NCBI RefSeq assembly: GCF_000730645.1
Contig: NZ_BBIU01000002.1
Coordinates: 62,001 to 126,000, forward strand
DNA: 64,000 bases
Direction: 5' to 3'
Source: Pseudomonas parafulva NBRC 16636 = DSM 17004
GTDB taxonomy: Bacteria > Pseudomonadota > Gammaproteobacteria > Pseudomonadales > Pseudomonadaceae
Positions 10,517 to 18,827 of the stretch are shown piece by piece (position 1 is the first letter of the stretch; each line of letters starts with the position of its first letter). The translations under genes were made by a program, and so were the position numbers. Below the pieces are notes generated by a model. It did not search any database. It was not told the origin of the DNA and saw only the letters and a list, made by a program, of their open reading frames with translations.

Positions 10517-11275
10517 TCAGTATCCGAAAGTGCGAAGACCTTTAAGTTGGTCCAGGCTGCCATTGAGCGACGCGGCTGCTGGCAGGTTGTCGCGCATCAC
10601 CACATTCAACGAGGTCACGTTGTTCACGAAGTTGCCATTGCCCAGCAGGGTGGTGTTCTGCATCAGCCCGCCCTGGGCCAGCCGTTGCACGGTGCTCCCC
10701 TGATTATTGTTGGCGTTGATGTTCAACTGCACGCCCACGCCGCTGGACGATACGCTGAGCGCACCGGCGCCATTTTCACCCACCAGCGTCTGGCCGGCGG
10801 CCAGCGCCTGGCCCTGGGGCTGGAAGACGGGCGCCTCGTTGGCCTTGGTGACGTTCACATCGACATTGTTGTAGGCGCTGTTGTTGTCACCGGCGGCGCG
10901 TACCACCTGGGTGACCCCTTGAGTCGTCCCCAGCCCGCCGCCACCGGTTACCGTACCGGTACCTTGAGCGCCCGCCGGGGTACTGGCATGGGCACTGGTG
11001 GGGACTTTTTCATCGATCATCGATACGTAGAACTGAGGTTTGATTGTGGATTGCTGCACCTGCAGGCTGCTGGTGGCGCCAATCACCTCACCCTGGGCGT
11101 TCTGCCAGGTGCTGCTCATGACAATGCCGAAACTGACGATGCGCCCTGGCATCACGAAGCGCCCGCGCAGGTTCGCCAGCTCCTGGTCCTTCAGTTCGAT
11201 GGGCTCGAACGTCTCGGCGTGGATGGGCAGGCTGGCGGCAAGACAGGCCATGGCCAGCCAGATTGGGGTCTTCAT
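10517..11275 (-). CDS. fapE: Fap amyloid minor component FapE
   Basis: FapE is a minor secreted component of the Fap fibre. The 252-residue protein has a signal peptide (ending PIHA) and a mature part with alternating polar and hydrophobic residues and many Asn/Gln (for example NINANNNQGSTVQ and LMQNTTLLGNG), typical of this family. It sits between fapD and fapF in the standard fapABCDEF order. I see no cysteine in the mature sequence. The assignment rests mainly on operon position plus composition. Confidence 0.88.
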   Translation of the reverse strand: MKTPIWLAMACLAASLPIHAETFEPIELKDQELANLRGRFVMPGRIVSFGIVMSSTWQNAQGEVIGATSSLQVQQSTIKPQFYVSMIDEKVPTSAHASTPAGAQGTGTVTGGGGLGTTQGVTQVVRAAGDNNSAYNNVDVNVTKANEAPVFQPQGQALAAGQTLVGENGAGALSVSSSGVGVQLNINANNNQGSTVQRLAQGGLMQNTTLLGNGNFVNNVTSLNVVMRDNLPAAASLNGSLDQLKGLRTFGY

Positions 11276-11320
11276 GGAATGCTCCCCGGCGCATCATGCA
11301 CCTTGTCATTGGAAGAGGCG

Positions 11321-12001
11321 TTAGAAGAAGTCGCTTTTGATGAAACCAAAGTCCAGCAGGTCTGCGTCTTTGACTGGCGTGAAGCCATCCAGGCGGCCCT
11401 TGGCGGTGAGCGGCAGCGGTGGGTCTATCAGCGCGTTGTCCTTGTCGTACCCTTGGCCGATCACGGCAAAGATGATGCCGTTCCAGCCTTTGATGAAGTC
11501 ATCGACCCTGTAGCGTTTGTGCCCCAGCACGGGGTCACCGATGTATACCCAGCCCCTGTCGACCTTCTGCATGACCACGAAGTGCTTGTAGCCACGGATG
11601 TCCATCAGCACCACCACCGGGATGCGCACGTCGTGCAGGGTATCGGGTGCTACCCGGTAGCCCCGGGCACGCATGCCCAGGCTCTCCACGTAGCGTTTCA
11701 TGTCGAGCATCGAGAAGCCTTGCGTACGCACCAGGTCCTGGTCGGCGTGGGCCAGCATGCCCTCGATGATCTGATGTTCGTCCACATCCAGCCAGTAGGC
11801 CTGGCGCAGGATGGTGGCCAGCGCGGCAGCACCGCAGCTGAAATCGGTCTTTTGTTGCACCAGGTCGACGAACTTGCGTTCGCGCACACTCTGGATCGGT
11901 TTGAACACCACGGCACCGCCCGGCAATACGGACAGCGGCATCTGCGCGGCTTCGCTCACGCAGGCCACGCACAACAGGAACGCCAAGGCGATGGTGCGCA
12001 T
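11321..12001 (-). CDS. fapD: Fap operon C39-type cysteine protease FapD
   Basis: FapD is a papain-like C39-family peptidase of the periplasm thought to process Fap components. The 226-residue product starts at ATG 12001, 10 bases after an AGAAGG ribosome-binding site, and has a signal peptide ending SEAAQ. The catalytic triad is visible: Cys56 in DFSCGAAALAT, His140 in GYKHFVV and Asp156 in IGDPVLG. A longer in-frame reading to 12115 would run into fapC and is rejected. The gene follows a hairpin located after fapC. Confidence 0.92.
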   Translation of the reverse strand: MRTIALAFLLCVACVSEAAQMPLSVLPGGAVVFKPIQSVRERKFVDLVQQKTDFSCGAAALATILRQAYWLDVDEHQIIEGMLAHADQDLVRTQGFSMLDMKRYVESLGMRARGYRVAPDTLHDVRIPVVVLMDIRGYKHFVVMQKVDRGWVYIGDPVLGHKRYRVDDFIKGWNGIIFAVIGQGYDKDNALIDPPLPLTAKGRLDGFTPVKDADLLDFGFIKSDFF

Positions 12002-12030
12002 GATCGGTTGCCTTCTGGTGTGTTGGGGAT

Positions 12031-12050
12031 AGGCCCTCCGAAGAGGGCCT
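12031..12050 (-). promoter_or_regulatory. UUCG tetraloop hairpin between fapC and fapD
   Basis: In the fap transcript AGGCCCTC and GAGGGCCT form a perfect 8-bp stem closed by the C(UUCG)G tetraloop, one of the most stable RNA hairpins known. It begins 12 bases after the fapC stop. The bases that follow (atccccaac) are not U-rich, so a full terminator is unlikely. An mRNA-stabilising or attenuating role, raising fapC message over downstream genes, is inferred. Confidence 0.7.
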
Positions 12051-12062
12051 TTGGCACGCCAC

Positions 12063-13484
12063 TTAGAACGAGGTGTTGGAGATGGCCAGCGAGTTGCTCT
12101 GCTGGTTGCCCACACCTGCCGCCACGTTCACGCCCAGGTTGCCGCTGCCGCCGTTCACCGAACCGCTGAGGGTTGCAGTGTTGGTAACAGGGTTGGCCCA
12201 GCCGGTCGGGGTCAGCACTTGGAAGGACACGGTATTGCTCAAGTCGTAAGCGCTGCTTTCGCTGTAGCTCTTGGCAACGTCGTTCGAGGACTGACTGGCT
12301 GCTTGGCCAGACTTCTGATACGCCGAGGCCGAGGCGTTCTCGTACGACGAGTCATGCGACTTGGTGTACGAAGAGTCACGCGACTTGTCATAGGACGATT
12401 GGTGGGTTTTCTCGTAGTTCGAATCGAAGGCTTTTTCGAACGAGGAGTCATAAGCGCTTTGCTGCGACTTGTCGATCGAGGCGTTCAGCGAGGCATTCAG
12501 CGAGCCGTCGACGCTGTTGGTGCGGGTGCGGTCGCCGTTGCCATTGTTGACGGTTACGGTGCGCGTGGCATCCGCTGCAGCTGCGAGGGTGGCTGTCAGG
12601 TTGGCACTGCTGGACGAGCTGGCGCTGCCGCTGGCCGAGCCGTTCATGCCCCAGCTGTTCGAGCCGCTGGCACTGCCGCTGTTGGAACCGCTGGCGTTGC
12701 TGGAGTGCGAGCCGCTGGCGTTCCAGCCGTTCGAACCGCTGGAGCTCGCGCTTTGCGAGCCGGCCAGGCTGAAGTTGGACGATGCGCTGCGGTTGTCCGT
12801 GGAGTTCAGGGTGCCTTCGCGCGAACTCGAGCCGGTGGCCGAGGTGGTGAAGGTCAGGGTGTCGACACGGTAAGTGCGGTCGGCGCCGTTGTTGACCACC
12901 AGGCCTGGGCCATTCTGGTCGGCCTTGGCGGTGGCCGTGGCGTTACCGATGCCAGCATTGGTGTTGGCGATGGCCATGCTGTTTTTCTGTTGGTTCAGGT
13001 CGCCGCCGGCAATGTTGATGCCCACGTTACCCGAGCTGCCCTCGCCCGAGCCGCTCATCACGGCCGAAGACTGGGTAGACCAGTTGTCGACACGGTTGTT
13101 GTTGCTGTACTGGCTGACATCGGCATTGGCTTCGGCAGTGCCGAACACGAAGCTGTTGTCCAGGGTGGAATCAGCCGCCGCATTGGCGATCGCCGACGCG
13201 TTGCCCTGCTGGTTGCCATTACCGGACGCCACGTTGACACCCACGTTGCCGCTTGCGCCCGTGGCCGAGCTGCTCATCTCGGCCTGGTTCACAGTGCCCT
13301 GGTTGGTGATGGTGTTGCCGGTGCTGCGCTGGGTATCCAGTGCATCGGCTTTGGCCGAAATGGGCAGCCAGGTGGTGCTGCTGCCGTTGTGGTAGGTGCG
13401 GCCGTTCTGATCAGCTTGTGCAGCTACAGCCATGACCGCCGCAATTGCGAAAACCAGAGGCTTGAGTGCCATCGAAGGTTTCAT
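12063..13484 (-). CDS. fapC: Fap functional amyloid major subunit FapC
   Basis: FapC is the main fibre subunit of the extracellular Fap amyloid in biofilms. The 473-residue product has a signal peptide ending AAQA. Three imperfect amyloid repeats follow: near 66-102 (VGVNVASGNGNQQ), 138-174 (VGINIAGGDLNQQ) and 434-470 (LGVNVAAGVGNQQ). The linker between repeats 2 and 3 is very long, about 255 residues. It contains a Ser/Gly/Asn-rich block (about 232-295) and an octapeptide array with regularly spaced Tyr (338-391). The protein has no cysteine, so any CxxC motif is absent. RBS ggagaa lies before ATG 13484. It lies 50 bases after fapB and is followed by a stable hairpin. Confidence 0.95.
   Translation of the reverse strand: MKPSMALKPLVFAIAAVMAVAAQADQNGRTYHNGSSTTWLPISAKADALDTQRSTGNTITNQGTVNQAEMSSSATGASGNVGVNVASGNGNQQGNASAIANAAADSTLDNSFVFGTAEANADVSQYSNNNRVDNWSTQSSAVMSGSGEGSSGNVGINIAGGDLNQQKNSMAIANTNAGIGNATATAKADQNGPGLVVNNGADRTYRVDTLTFTTSATGSSSREGTLNSTDNRSASSNFSLAGSQSASSSGSNGWNASGSHSSNASGSNSGSASGSNSWGMNGSASGSASSSSSANLTATLAAAADATRTVTVNNGNGDRTRTNSVDGSLNASLNASIDKSQQSAYDSSFEKAFDSNYEKTHQSSYDKSRDSSYTKSHDSSYENASASAYQKSGQAASQSSNDVAKSYSESSAYDLSNTVSFQVLTPTGWANPVTNTATLSGSVNGGSGNLGVNVAAGVGNQQSNSLAISNTSF
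12312..12473 (-). repeat. Octapeptide repeat array in FapC linker
   Basis: FapC residues 338-391 consist of degenerate eight-residue units such as DKSQQSAY, EKAFDSNY, EKTHQSSY, DKSRDSSY, TKSHDSSY and ENASASAY. After a half unit at Phe349, tyrosines recur at 357, 365, 373, 381 and 389. Charged Lys/Glu/Asp and Ser fill the other positions. The underlying DNA repeats are clearly degenerate, suggesting an old expansion. Confidence 0.8.
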
Positions 13485-13507
13485 GGTGATTCTCCGTGCT
13501 CTTAAGG

Positions 13508-13526
13508 GTTAAGTGTCGTGCTTAAC
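13508..13526. repeat. Inverted repeat between fapB and fapC
   Basis: GTTAAG (13508-13513) and CTTAAC (13521-13526) form a 6-bp inverted repeat around seven bases in the 50-base gap upstream of fapC. It could be a weak hairpin separating fapB and fapC expression. No T-tract follows. Confidence 0.3.
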
Positions 13527-13534
13527 GAAAAGGG

Positions 13535-14113
13535 TCAATCCGCGACCCGTATGCTCAAGGTGTTGGCCATGCGGTTTCCCACCCCGGCACTCTGGTTCAG
13601 CTGTACCACCCCACGGCCACCGGTGAACGCCTGGTCACTGGTCGTGACCTGGCGATGGCCGGCCGAGATGGCAGCTGAATCGGAGTTGTTGAGCAGCGCC
13701 ACGTTCTGTTGCATGAGGACGCTGTCGTCGATGCTTTGCGGTTGTGCCCCGATACTGATACGCAGGGCGTTGGCCTGCTGCGTGCCGGCACCGGCACTCT
13801 GGTTGACGCCCAGGGCGCCACTGCCATGGCTGAACGCAGTGCCGCCGATACTGGCCTTGGCATCCATGGCAGGGTCAGCCGGTACGTTCAGGCGCTGGCG
13901 GATCTGGGTACTGGCGCTGGCGCCGTGGCCGGCTGCGAAGGCGCGGGCGTTGGCCTGCTGCTGCATGTCGCCCGCCGCCTGGTTGACCGTCATGTTGCCT
14001 TGGTAACCGCTGCCCGAGTTGTCGATGTCGGCGGTGTTGTCGACCGCAGCCGGTGGCTGGGCGAAGGCCGGTGCGCCGCACAGCGCGGCCAGCAGAAGCA
14101 GCATGGGCTTCAT
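13535..14113 (-). CDS. fapB: Fap amyloid minor subunit / nucleator FapB
   Basis: FapB resembles FapC and is thought to nucleate fibre growth. The 192-residue product has a signal peptide ending AFAQ. Three amyloid-type repeats are visible around 34-60 (YQGNMTVNQAAGDMQQQ), 97-122 (GALGVNQSAGAGTQQ) and 166-190 (GVVQLNQSAGVGN). Linkers between them are short, in contrast to FapC. ATG 14113 lies two bases beyond the fapA stop, so the genes are tightly coupled. There is no cysteine beyond the signal peptide. Confidence 0.93.
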   Translation of the reverse strand: MKPMLLLLAALCGAPAFAQPPAAVDNTADIDNSGSGYQGNMTVNQAAGDMQQQANARAFAAGHGASASTQIRQRLNVPADPAMDAKASIGGTAFSHGSGALGVNQSAGAGTQQANALRISIGAQPQSIDDSVLMQQNVALLNNSDSAAISAGHRQVTTSDQAFTGGRGVVQLNQSAGVGNRMANTLSIRVAD

Positions 14114-14114
14114 C

Positions 14115-14549
14115 TCACTTGCCTCCCGTCAGGATCTGCAGTGGGGCCAGGCCTTTCTGCACGCTTGAATTGACCATGTTCGAAATACCGTTGCCCGAGC
14201 CTGTCCCTCTGCCTGCGGCCAGGTTGGGCAGTTGGTTCTGATGCGACAGGTTGCCCCCCAGGTGGTCGGTCTGTTGGGTGATGAGCGAATTGATGCCAGC
14301 GCCGCTGCTGATGTTGGCGAAGTCGCCATCGCTCAGTTCGTTGGTTTGCCTGAGCACGTGAGCGACGGGGTTGGCGTTGACGGTGGTCGGGGAGGGGTCA
14401 GGCTGCAGAGGAGGCACTACCGCGTTGCGGGTCTGCACATCACGGGTGATCACGATGATGCCGTTGTCAGCCTGGGCCGACAGGCTCAGCGAGCCCAGCA
14501 CGCACCCGATCAGCATCAGGTGGTTGAGGCGGTGGTTGATCTTCCTCAC
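14115..14549 (-). CDS. fapA: Fap operon periplasmic protein FapA
   Basis: First gene of the fap operon. FapA is a periplasmic protein thought to control FapB/FapC secretion. The 144-residue product starts with a GTG at 14549, eight bases after AGAGGGAAC. It has a signal peptide ending LSAQA, a Pro-rich stretch (PPLQPDPSP) and a C-terminal Gly/Asn/Gln-rich part (GTGSGNGISN). The standard gene order downstream supports the name. Confidence 0.88.
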   Translation of the reverse strand: MRKINHRLNHLMLIGCVLGSLSLSAQADNGIIVITRDVQTRNAVVPPLQPDPSPTTVNANPVAHVLRQTNELSDGDFANISSGAGINSLITQQTDHLGGNLSHQNQLPNLAAGRGTGSGNGISNMVNSSVQKGLAPLQILTGGK

Positions 14550-14860
14550 GACGGCGTTCCCTCTTTAGCCGCTGGCCTTGTTCAGCGATGCGCTAGGCAG
14601 AGCAGAAGCCGTGCCGCTTTTTATAACTGCACCAATATCAAGGGCTTGAGCGTTCAGGAGGGGTGATGAGGTGGGGATGTGTGTCAGCCCTGATACAGCG
14701 CACCGGCGCCCAGGGTGGGCGGACAGCTGCAATGGCCTCAATCTTGAGGGGGAAACTTGGCTGTTTCAGCGCCTTGACACTCTGCGGCAATTAACACCAA
14801 AGCCCCTGAATGCGGGGTATTCGGAGGCTGGCGTGTGTCATGTGCTTAACACTGGGGCGG
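14550..14860 (-). other. Regulatory region of the fap operon
   Basis: This 311-base stretch between the nicotinamide riboside kinase gene and fapA holds no convincing gene. It contains the sigma-54-like promoter listed separately and about 200 bases further upstream that could hold binding sites for an enhancer-binding protein. I could not identify FleQ or other sites by eye. Confidence 0.6.
14601..14617 (-). promoter_or_regulatory. Candidate sigma-54 promoter of fapA
   Basis: On the minus strand the sequence GCGGCACGGCTTCTGCT has GG and GC exactly ten bases apart. It matches GGCACGRNNNTTGCW with one mismatch (C for the first T of TTGC). Transcription would start near 14590, leaving a leader of about 40 bases before the fapA GTG. 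The match is good enough to predict RpoN dependence of the fap operon. Confidence 0.6.
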
Positions 14861-15397
14861 TTATGACGTCGCGCAGCGCCCCATCAGGGTGGCGACTTGC
14901 TCGGCGGCCACCTGCTGACGCTGTTCCCAGGTGCCCTCGATAACATGGTAGGCCTGCTGGTGGCGTTGCAGCCACTGCAGGCTGTCGTCGAAGAACTGCT
15001 GGCGGTCCTGCAGCGCCGGCTGGCTGCGTTGGCCATCCGCTACCCAAGGTACCCCGTGAGGGCTGAGCAACAGGTGCAGGTCGTAATGCCGCGCCAGCAA
15101 TGCCTGCTCCAGCCACGGCGGGCACGCCGCAAACAAGGCTTGGCTCCACAGCATGTTGCTGAGCAGGTGGGTGTCGAGGATCAGCAGTGGCGGGGCCTCT
15201 GCACGTGCGTCATCTTCCCAGGCCAGTTGGCCGCGGGCGATGACCGGGATATCGGCATAACAGGTGTCCCGCCCTTGCTGGTCGATGAAGTAGCGCACGT
15301 ACTCGCCTACCACCACACCCCCGAAACGGGCCTGGATCAACCCGCTCAACCAGCTCTTGCCACTGGATTCCGGCCCGCACAACACCACGACCTTCAT
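14861..15397 (-). CDS. NadR-type nicotinamide riboside kinase-like ATPase
   Basis: P-loop kinase of 178 residues resembling the C-terminal ribosylnicotinamide kinase domain of NadR, which phosphorylates imported nicotinamide riboside to NMN. The Walker A motif GPESSGKS is at residues 8-15, followed by the GEYVRYF block and the Walker B-like LLILDTHLL. There is no DNA-binding or adenylyltransferase domain. It overlaps pnuC by four bases (ATGA), a pairing that makes an uptake-and-trapping unit for NAD salvage. Confidence 0.85.
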   Translation of the reverse strand: MKVVVLCGPESSGKSWLSGLIQARFGGVVVGEYVRYFIDQQGRDTCYADIPVIARGQLAWEDDARAEAPPLLILDTHLLSNMLWSQALFAACPPWLEQALLARHYDLHLLLSPHGVPWVADGQRSQPALQDRQQFFDDSLQWLQRHQQAYHVIEGTWEQRQQVAAEQVATLMGRCATS

Positions 15398-15960
15398 GGT
15401 TGCGCCAGCGCCGGGTCACGGCGCCACTCCAGCCAGCCGCGTAGGGCGAGCAAGGTCAGCACTACGAAGAAACCCGCCGTGAAGTAAAGTTGCTGATGAA
15501 GGTACTGGCCGACGTAGGCGATATCGACCACCACCCACAGCGGCCAGCACTGCACACGCTTCTGCGCCATCCACAGTTGCGCGACCAGGCTGAACCCGGT
15601 CAGAGTGGCATCCAGCCACGGCAGCGCGGCATCGGTGAAGCCGGCCATGCTGGCGCCCAGCCCTGCGCTCAGCACCAGGCCGGCAGCCAGGCCGGCGACC
15701 ATTGGCAATGGCGCCAGGCGCGAGACCCGGCGCGCCTCTTCGGCGCGCCCAGGCCGCTTCCATTGCCACCAGCCGTACAGCTGCAAACCGGCGTAGGCCA
15801 CCTGCAGCAACATGCCTGAGTACAGCTTGACCTCATAGAACAACCAGCCGTAGATCAGCACAGCGATCAGGCCGATGGGCCAGCACCAGGTGTTCTGCTT
15901 GACCGTCAGCCATACAGCGGTAACGCCGAGGACGGCGGCGATGAGTTCAAGGCCGGACAT
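15394..15960 (-). CDS. pnuC: Nicotinamide riboside transporter PnuC
   Basis: Seven-helix inner-membrane facilitator of the PnuC family, 188 residues, carrying nicotinamide riboside into the cell. Family blocks seen are NTWCWPIGLI and LYGWWQWKRPG, plus the C-terminal WVVVDIAYVGQYLHQQLYFT, with conserved Trp/Gln/Asn lining the pore. The kinase gene downstream overlaps it. I saw no NAD-type riboswitch in the roughly 100-base leader. Confidence 0.92.
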   Translation of the reverse strand: MSGLELIAAVLGVTAVWLTVKQNTWCWPIGLIAVLIYGWLFYEVKLYSGMLLQVAYAGLQLYGWWQWKRPGRAEEARRVSRLAPLPMVAGLAAGLVLSAGLGASMAGFTDAALPWLDATLTGFSLVAQLWMAQKRVQCWPLWVVVDIAYVGQYLHQQLYFTAGFFVVLTLLALRGWLEWRRDPALAQP

Positions 15961-16022
15961 CGGCGATCCTTGGATAATCGGGGAGGGGCGCGATTGTAGC
16001 CGTTCGCAGGGGTAAGGTGTAG

Positions 16023-16049
16023 GGCACAGGCTGCGGTCCAGCCTGTGCC
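16023..16049. terminator. Hairpin between mcpP-like gene and pnuC
   Basis: GGCACAGGCTG (16023-16033) pairs perfectly with CAGCCTGTGCC (16039-16049) around five bases. It lies 17 bases after the chemoreceptor stop on the minus strand and about 65 bases before the pnuC start. The following bases lack a strong T-run, so termination may be partial. Confidence 0.5.
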
Positions 16050-16065
16050 TAGCGTGCTGCGTGCA

Positions 16066-17700
16066 TCAAACCCGGAACTGGCGCAGCAACTGCTCAAGGT
16101 CCTGGCTCAGGCGGCCCAGGGCCAGGCCCGCATCGCTGGACTGGCGCGCCGCTTCGGCGGCCTGCTGAGAAAGCCCAGCGGTATCCAGTACGTTGCGGTT
16201 GATCTCTTCCACGACGTGCGACTGCTGTAACGTGGCGCTGGCGATGGACGCGTTCAATGCGGTGAGGTTGTTCAACACCAGGTTGATTGCATCCAGGCTG
16301 GCGCCAGCTTCACGGGCCTGCTCGACGGTTTGGCGCGACGCTTCGCTGCTGGTGTCGATGGCCTTCACCGCCGCATCGGACTGGCTTTGAAGGTGCTCGA
16401 TCATGGTGTGGATCTCAGCCGTCGACTGGGCGGTCCGCTGGGCCAGCAGCCGCACTTCGTCAGCGACCACGGCAAACCCTCGGCCCTGTTCACCGGCGCG
16501 GGCGGCTTCGATGGCGGCGTTGAGTGCCAGCAAATTGGTCTGCTCGGCGATCGAGCGGATCACCTCCAGCACACCCCCTATACGCGTGCTGTGCCCGGCC
16601 AGTTCACGAATGACCTGCACGGCCTGGTCGATGGTCATCGATAGCCGGTCGATTTGCGCCAGGCTGCCGTGGATAGCCTGCTGCCCATGGGCCACCTGCT
16701 GCTGGGCTGTGCGCATCTCGCCTGCCGCCTGCTCGGCCGTCTTGGCCACATCCTGCACGGCGTAGGTGACCTCGTTGACCGCCGTGGCTACTTGGTCCAT
16801 CTGCAGCGACTGCTGCGCACTTTGATGTTGAGCGGCCCCGGCGTTGTCGCCCACATGGCCGGCCGAACGTGCCAGTTCATGGGCCGCCCCCTGCAGTTGG
16901 CCGACCACGCCCTGCAGCTTGCCGTTGAAGCGGTTGAAGTGTTCACCCAGGTGAGTGATTTCGTCCCGCCCATGGGTGTCCAGGCGCCGGGTGAGGTCGC
17001 TCTCGCCGCTGGCGATGGTGCCCATGGCCTCTACCGCTTCTTGCAAGGGGCGCGCGATGCTGCGGGCAATCAGCCGCACCACCAGGGCCAGCACCAGGGC
17101 GATAACCAGGCCCAGCAGCGATGCATCGCGCACCTGGCGGGCAAATTCGGCCTGCACGCCGTCAATGTATACACCTGAACCGATGATCCAGCCCCAGGGC
17201 TTGAACAGCTGAATATAGGAAGTCTTGGCAACCGGTTCGCTGGCACCGGGCTTGGGCCAGCGGTAATTGACCGGCCCGGCATCCTGGTGCCGTGCGAGCG
17301 CGACCATTTCGTTGAATACAGCGAACCCGTCCGGGTCCCGGATACCCGACAGGTCCTGGCCGTCGAGCTTGGGGTTGGTCGGGTGCATGACCATTTTCGG
17401 CCCCAGGTCGTTGATCCAGAAGTAGTCGTCGTGGTCGTAGCGCAGCGCCCGCACCACCTGCAACGCCTGCTGCTGAGCGGCCTCCCGGCTGAGCGTGCCT
17501 GCTGCTTCAAGCCCCTGGTAATACGCCAGCACCCCGGCCGCAGTCTGCACCACGTGGCGGGTTTTTTCGGCCTTGGCCTGGTACAGGTCGCCGTGGATCT
17601 GGCGCAGCATCAGCAACCCCAGCACCACCAGCATGGCCACCGACACCAGCAGAATCAGCCACAAGCGGCTGCTGATCGACATCGATCTCAACGTCTTCAT
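16066..17700 (-). CDS. mcpP: Methyl-accepting chemotaxis protein, McpP-like
   Basis: Transmembrane chemoreceptor of 544 residues. A first helix lies at 11-31, then a periplasmic single-Cache (sCache_2) sensor domain to about 185 (motifs [20 protein letters not shown] and [11 protein letters not shown]). A second helix, HAMP domain and cytoplasmic signalling domain follow, with the conserved hairpin tip [20 protein letters not shown]. The YFWI...HP signature is typical of Cache domains binding small carboxylates. I recall P. putida McpP, a receptor for acetate, pyruvate, propionate and lactate, as lying next to uppP just as here, so that name is likely. No CheB/CheR docking pentapeptide is seen. 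Confidence 0.85.
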   Translation of the reverse strand: MKTLRSMSISSRLWLILLVSVAMLVVLGLLMLRQIHGDLYQAKAEKTRHVVQTAAGVLAYYQGLEAAGTLSREAAQQQALQVVRALRYDHDDYFWINDLGPKMVMHPTNPKLDGQDLSGIRDPDGFAVFNEMVALARHQDAGPVNYRWPKPGASEPVAKTSYIQLFKPWGWIIGSGVYIDGVQAEFARQVRDASLLGLVIALVLALVVRLIARSIARPLQEAVEAMGTIASGESDLTRRLDTHGRDEITHLGEHFNRFNGKLQGVVGQLQGAAHELARSAGHVGDNAGAAQHQSAQQSLQMDQVATAVNEVTYAVQDVAKTAEQAAGEMRTAQQQVAHGQQAIHGSLAQIDRLSMTIDQAVQVIRELAGHSTRIGGVLEVIRSIAEQTNLLALNAAIEAARAGEQGRGFAVVADEVRLLAQRTAQSTAEIHTMIEHLQSQSDAAVKAIDTSSEASRQTVEQAREAGASLDAINLVLNNLTALNASIASATLQQSHVVEEINRNVLDTAGLSQQAAEAARQSSDAGLALGRLSQDLEQLLRQFRV

Positions 17701-17996
17701 TCAGGTGCTCCCGTTTGTTCTTTTTATTCAGGTGCATCCAAGCACGGCTGGCTACGTGGCCCCACTCGACCAATGGCTAAGTGCTATCTCAGAAATAGTC
17801 TGCAGCAGGTCGCGTAAAGCCAATGCAAAGAGCCTCTGCTAGCATCTCGGCCGCGCAAGATGAAACCTTTAGGGGGCGTGAACTTTTCTTCTGGCTTTGT
17901 GACCAACAGGCGCTGTAAAAATGCCGGGCCGCGTGCGGCGACCTAAGCAAATCAAGAACAAGGGGCTTGTCATGCGCAAGCTTCATCGGGGGAATG
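17701..17996. other. Divergent intergenic region mcpP / uppP
   Basis: About 296 bases between the two divergent genes. The minus-strand promoter of mcpP and the plus-strand promoter of uppP must lie here. A GAACTT hexamer (17880-17885) resembles an ECF -35 element, but I find no matching -10 at the right distance. No clear FliA-type site or gene is visible. Confidence 0.4.
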
Positions 17997-18827
17997 ATGG
18001 ATTTTTGGACTGCCTTTCAGGCAATCATATTGGGCGTGGTCGAAGGGCTGACGGAGTTTTTGCCAATCTCCAGTACCGGCCACCAGATCATCGTTGCCGA
18101 CCTGATCGGGTTTGGCGGCGAACGGGCCATGGCCTTCAACATCATCATTCAGCTGGCCGCCATCCTGGCGGTGATGTGGGAATTTCGCAGCAAGATCTTC
18201 GATGTCGTCCGGGGCTTGCCCAGCCAGCCGCGGGCAAGGCGCTTCACCGGCAACCTGCTGCTGGCTTTCCTGCCTGCGCTGGTGCTGGGTGTATTGTTCG
18301 CCGACATGATCCATGAATACCTGTTCAACGCCATCACCGTGGCAGCGGCGCTGGTGGTGGGCGGGGTGATCATGCTCTGGGCCGAGCGCCGCCAGCACAC
18401 TGTGGAGGTGGACCATGTGGATGAAATGGGCTGGGGCCATGCGCTGAAAATTGGCTTCGTCCAGTGCCTGGCGATGATCCCGGGTACTTCACGTTCCGGC
18501 TCCACCATCATCGGCGGCCTGCTGTTCGGCTTGTCGCGCAAAGCGGCCACCGAGTTTTCATTTTTCCTGGCAATGCCAACCATGGTCGGCGCAGCGGTGT
18601 ATTCCGGCTACAAGTACCGGCACCTGTTCCAGCCGGGTGACTTGCCCGTGTTCGCATTGGGGTTCGTGACCTCGTTCATTTTCGCCATGATCGCCGTGCG
18701 CGCCTTGCTCAAGTTCATTGCCAACCACAGCTACGCAGCGTTTGCCTGGTACCGGATCGTGTTCGGGCTGCTGATCCTGGCCAGTTGGCAGTTCGGCTGG
18801 GTCGACTGGACCACCGCCCATGCGTGA
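17997..18827 (+). CDS. uppP: Undecaprenyl-diphosphatase UppP (BacA)
   Basis: Membrane phosphatase of 276 residues that recycles undecaprenyl pyrophosphate to the monophosphate used in peptidoglycan and polysaccharide export. It confers bacitracin tolerance when overproduced. The two signature motifs are present: [14 protein letters not shown] near residue 20 and [10 protein letters not shown] near residue 165. Eight or so helices are predicted. Tandem ATGs at 17994 and 17997 give MMDFW or MDFW; an upstream start at 17967 is less likely because GGGGGA lies just before the double ATG. It overlaps the next gene by eight bases. Confidence 0.95.
   Translation: MDFWTAFQAIILGVVEGLTEFLPISSTGHQIIVADLIGFGGERAMAFNIIIQLAAILAVMWEFRSKIFDVVRGLPSQPRARRFTGNLLLAFLPALVLGVLFADMIHEYLFNAITVAAALVVGGVIMLWAERRQHTVEVDHVDEMGWGHALKIGFVQCLAMIPGTSRSGSTIIGGLLFGLSRKAATEFSFFLAMPTMVGAAVYSGYKYRHLFQPGDLPVFALGFVTSFIFAMIAVRALLKFIANHSYAAFAWYRIVFGLLILASWQFGWVDWTTAHA

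Noticed and set aside
10466..12169. A 567-codon open frame antisense to fapE and fapD
   Set aside because: FapE and FapD have signal peptides, ribosome-binding sites and family motifs. The antisense product has no family features.
12051..13505. A 484-codon open frame antisense to fapC
   Set aside because: It arises from the repetitive Ser/Asn codons of fapC read backwards. It has a low-complexity Gly/Arg/Val composition and no start signal.
17880..17910. GAACTT in the mcpP-uppP gap as a possible AlgU/ECF promoter for uppP
   Set aside because: No TCTGA- or GTC-type -10 element follows at 16-17 bases, so it is not supported.
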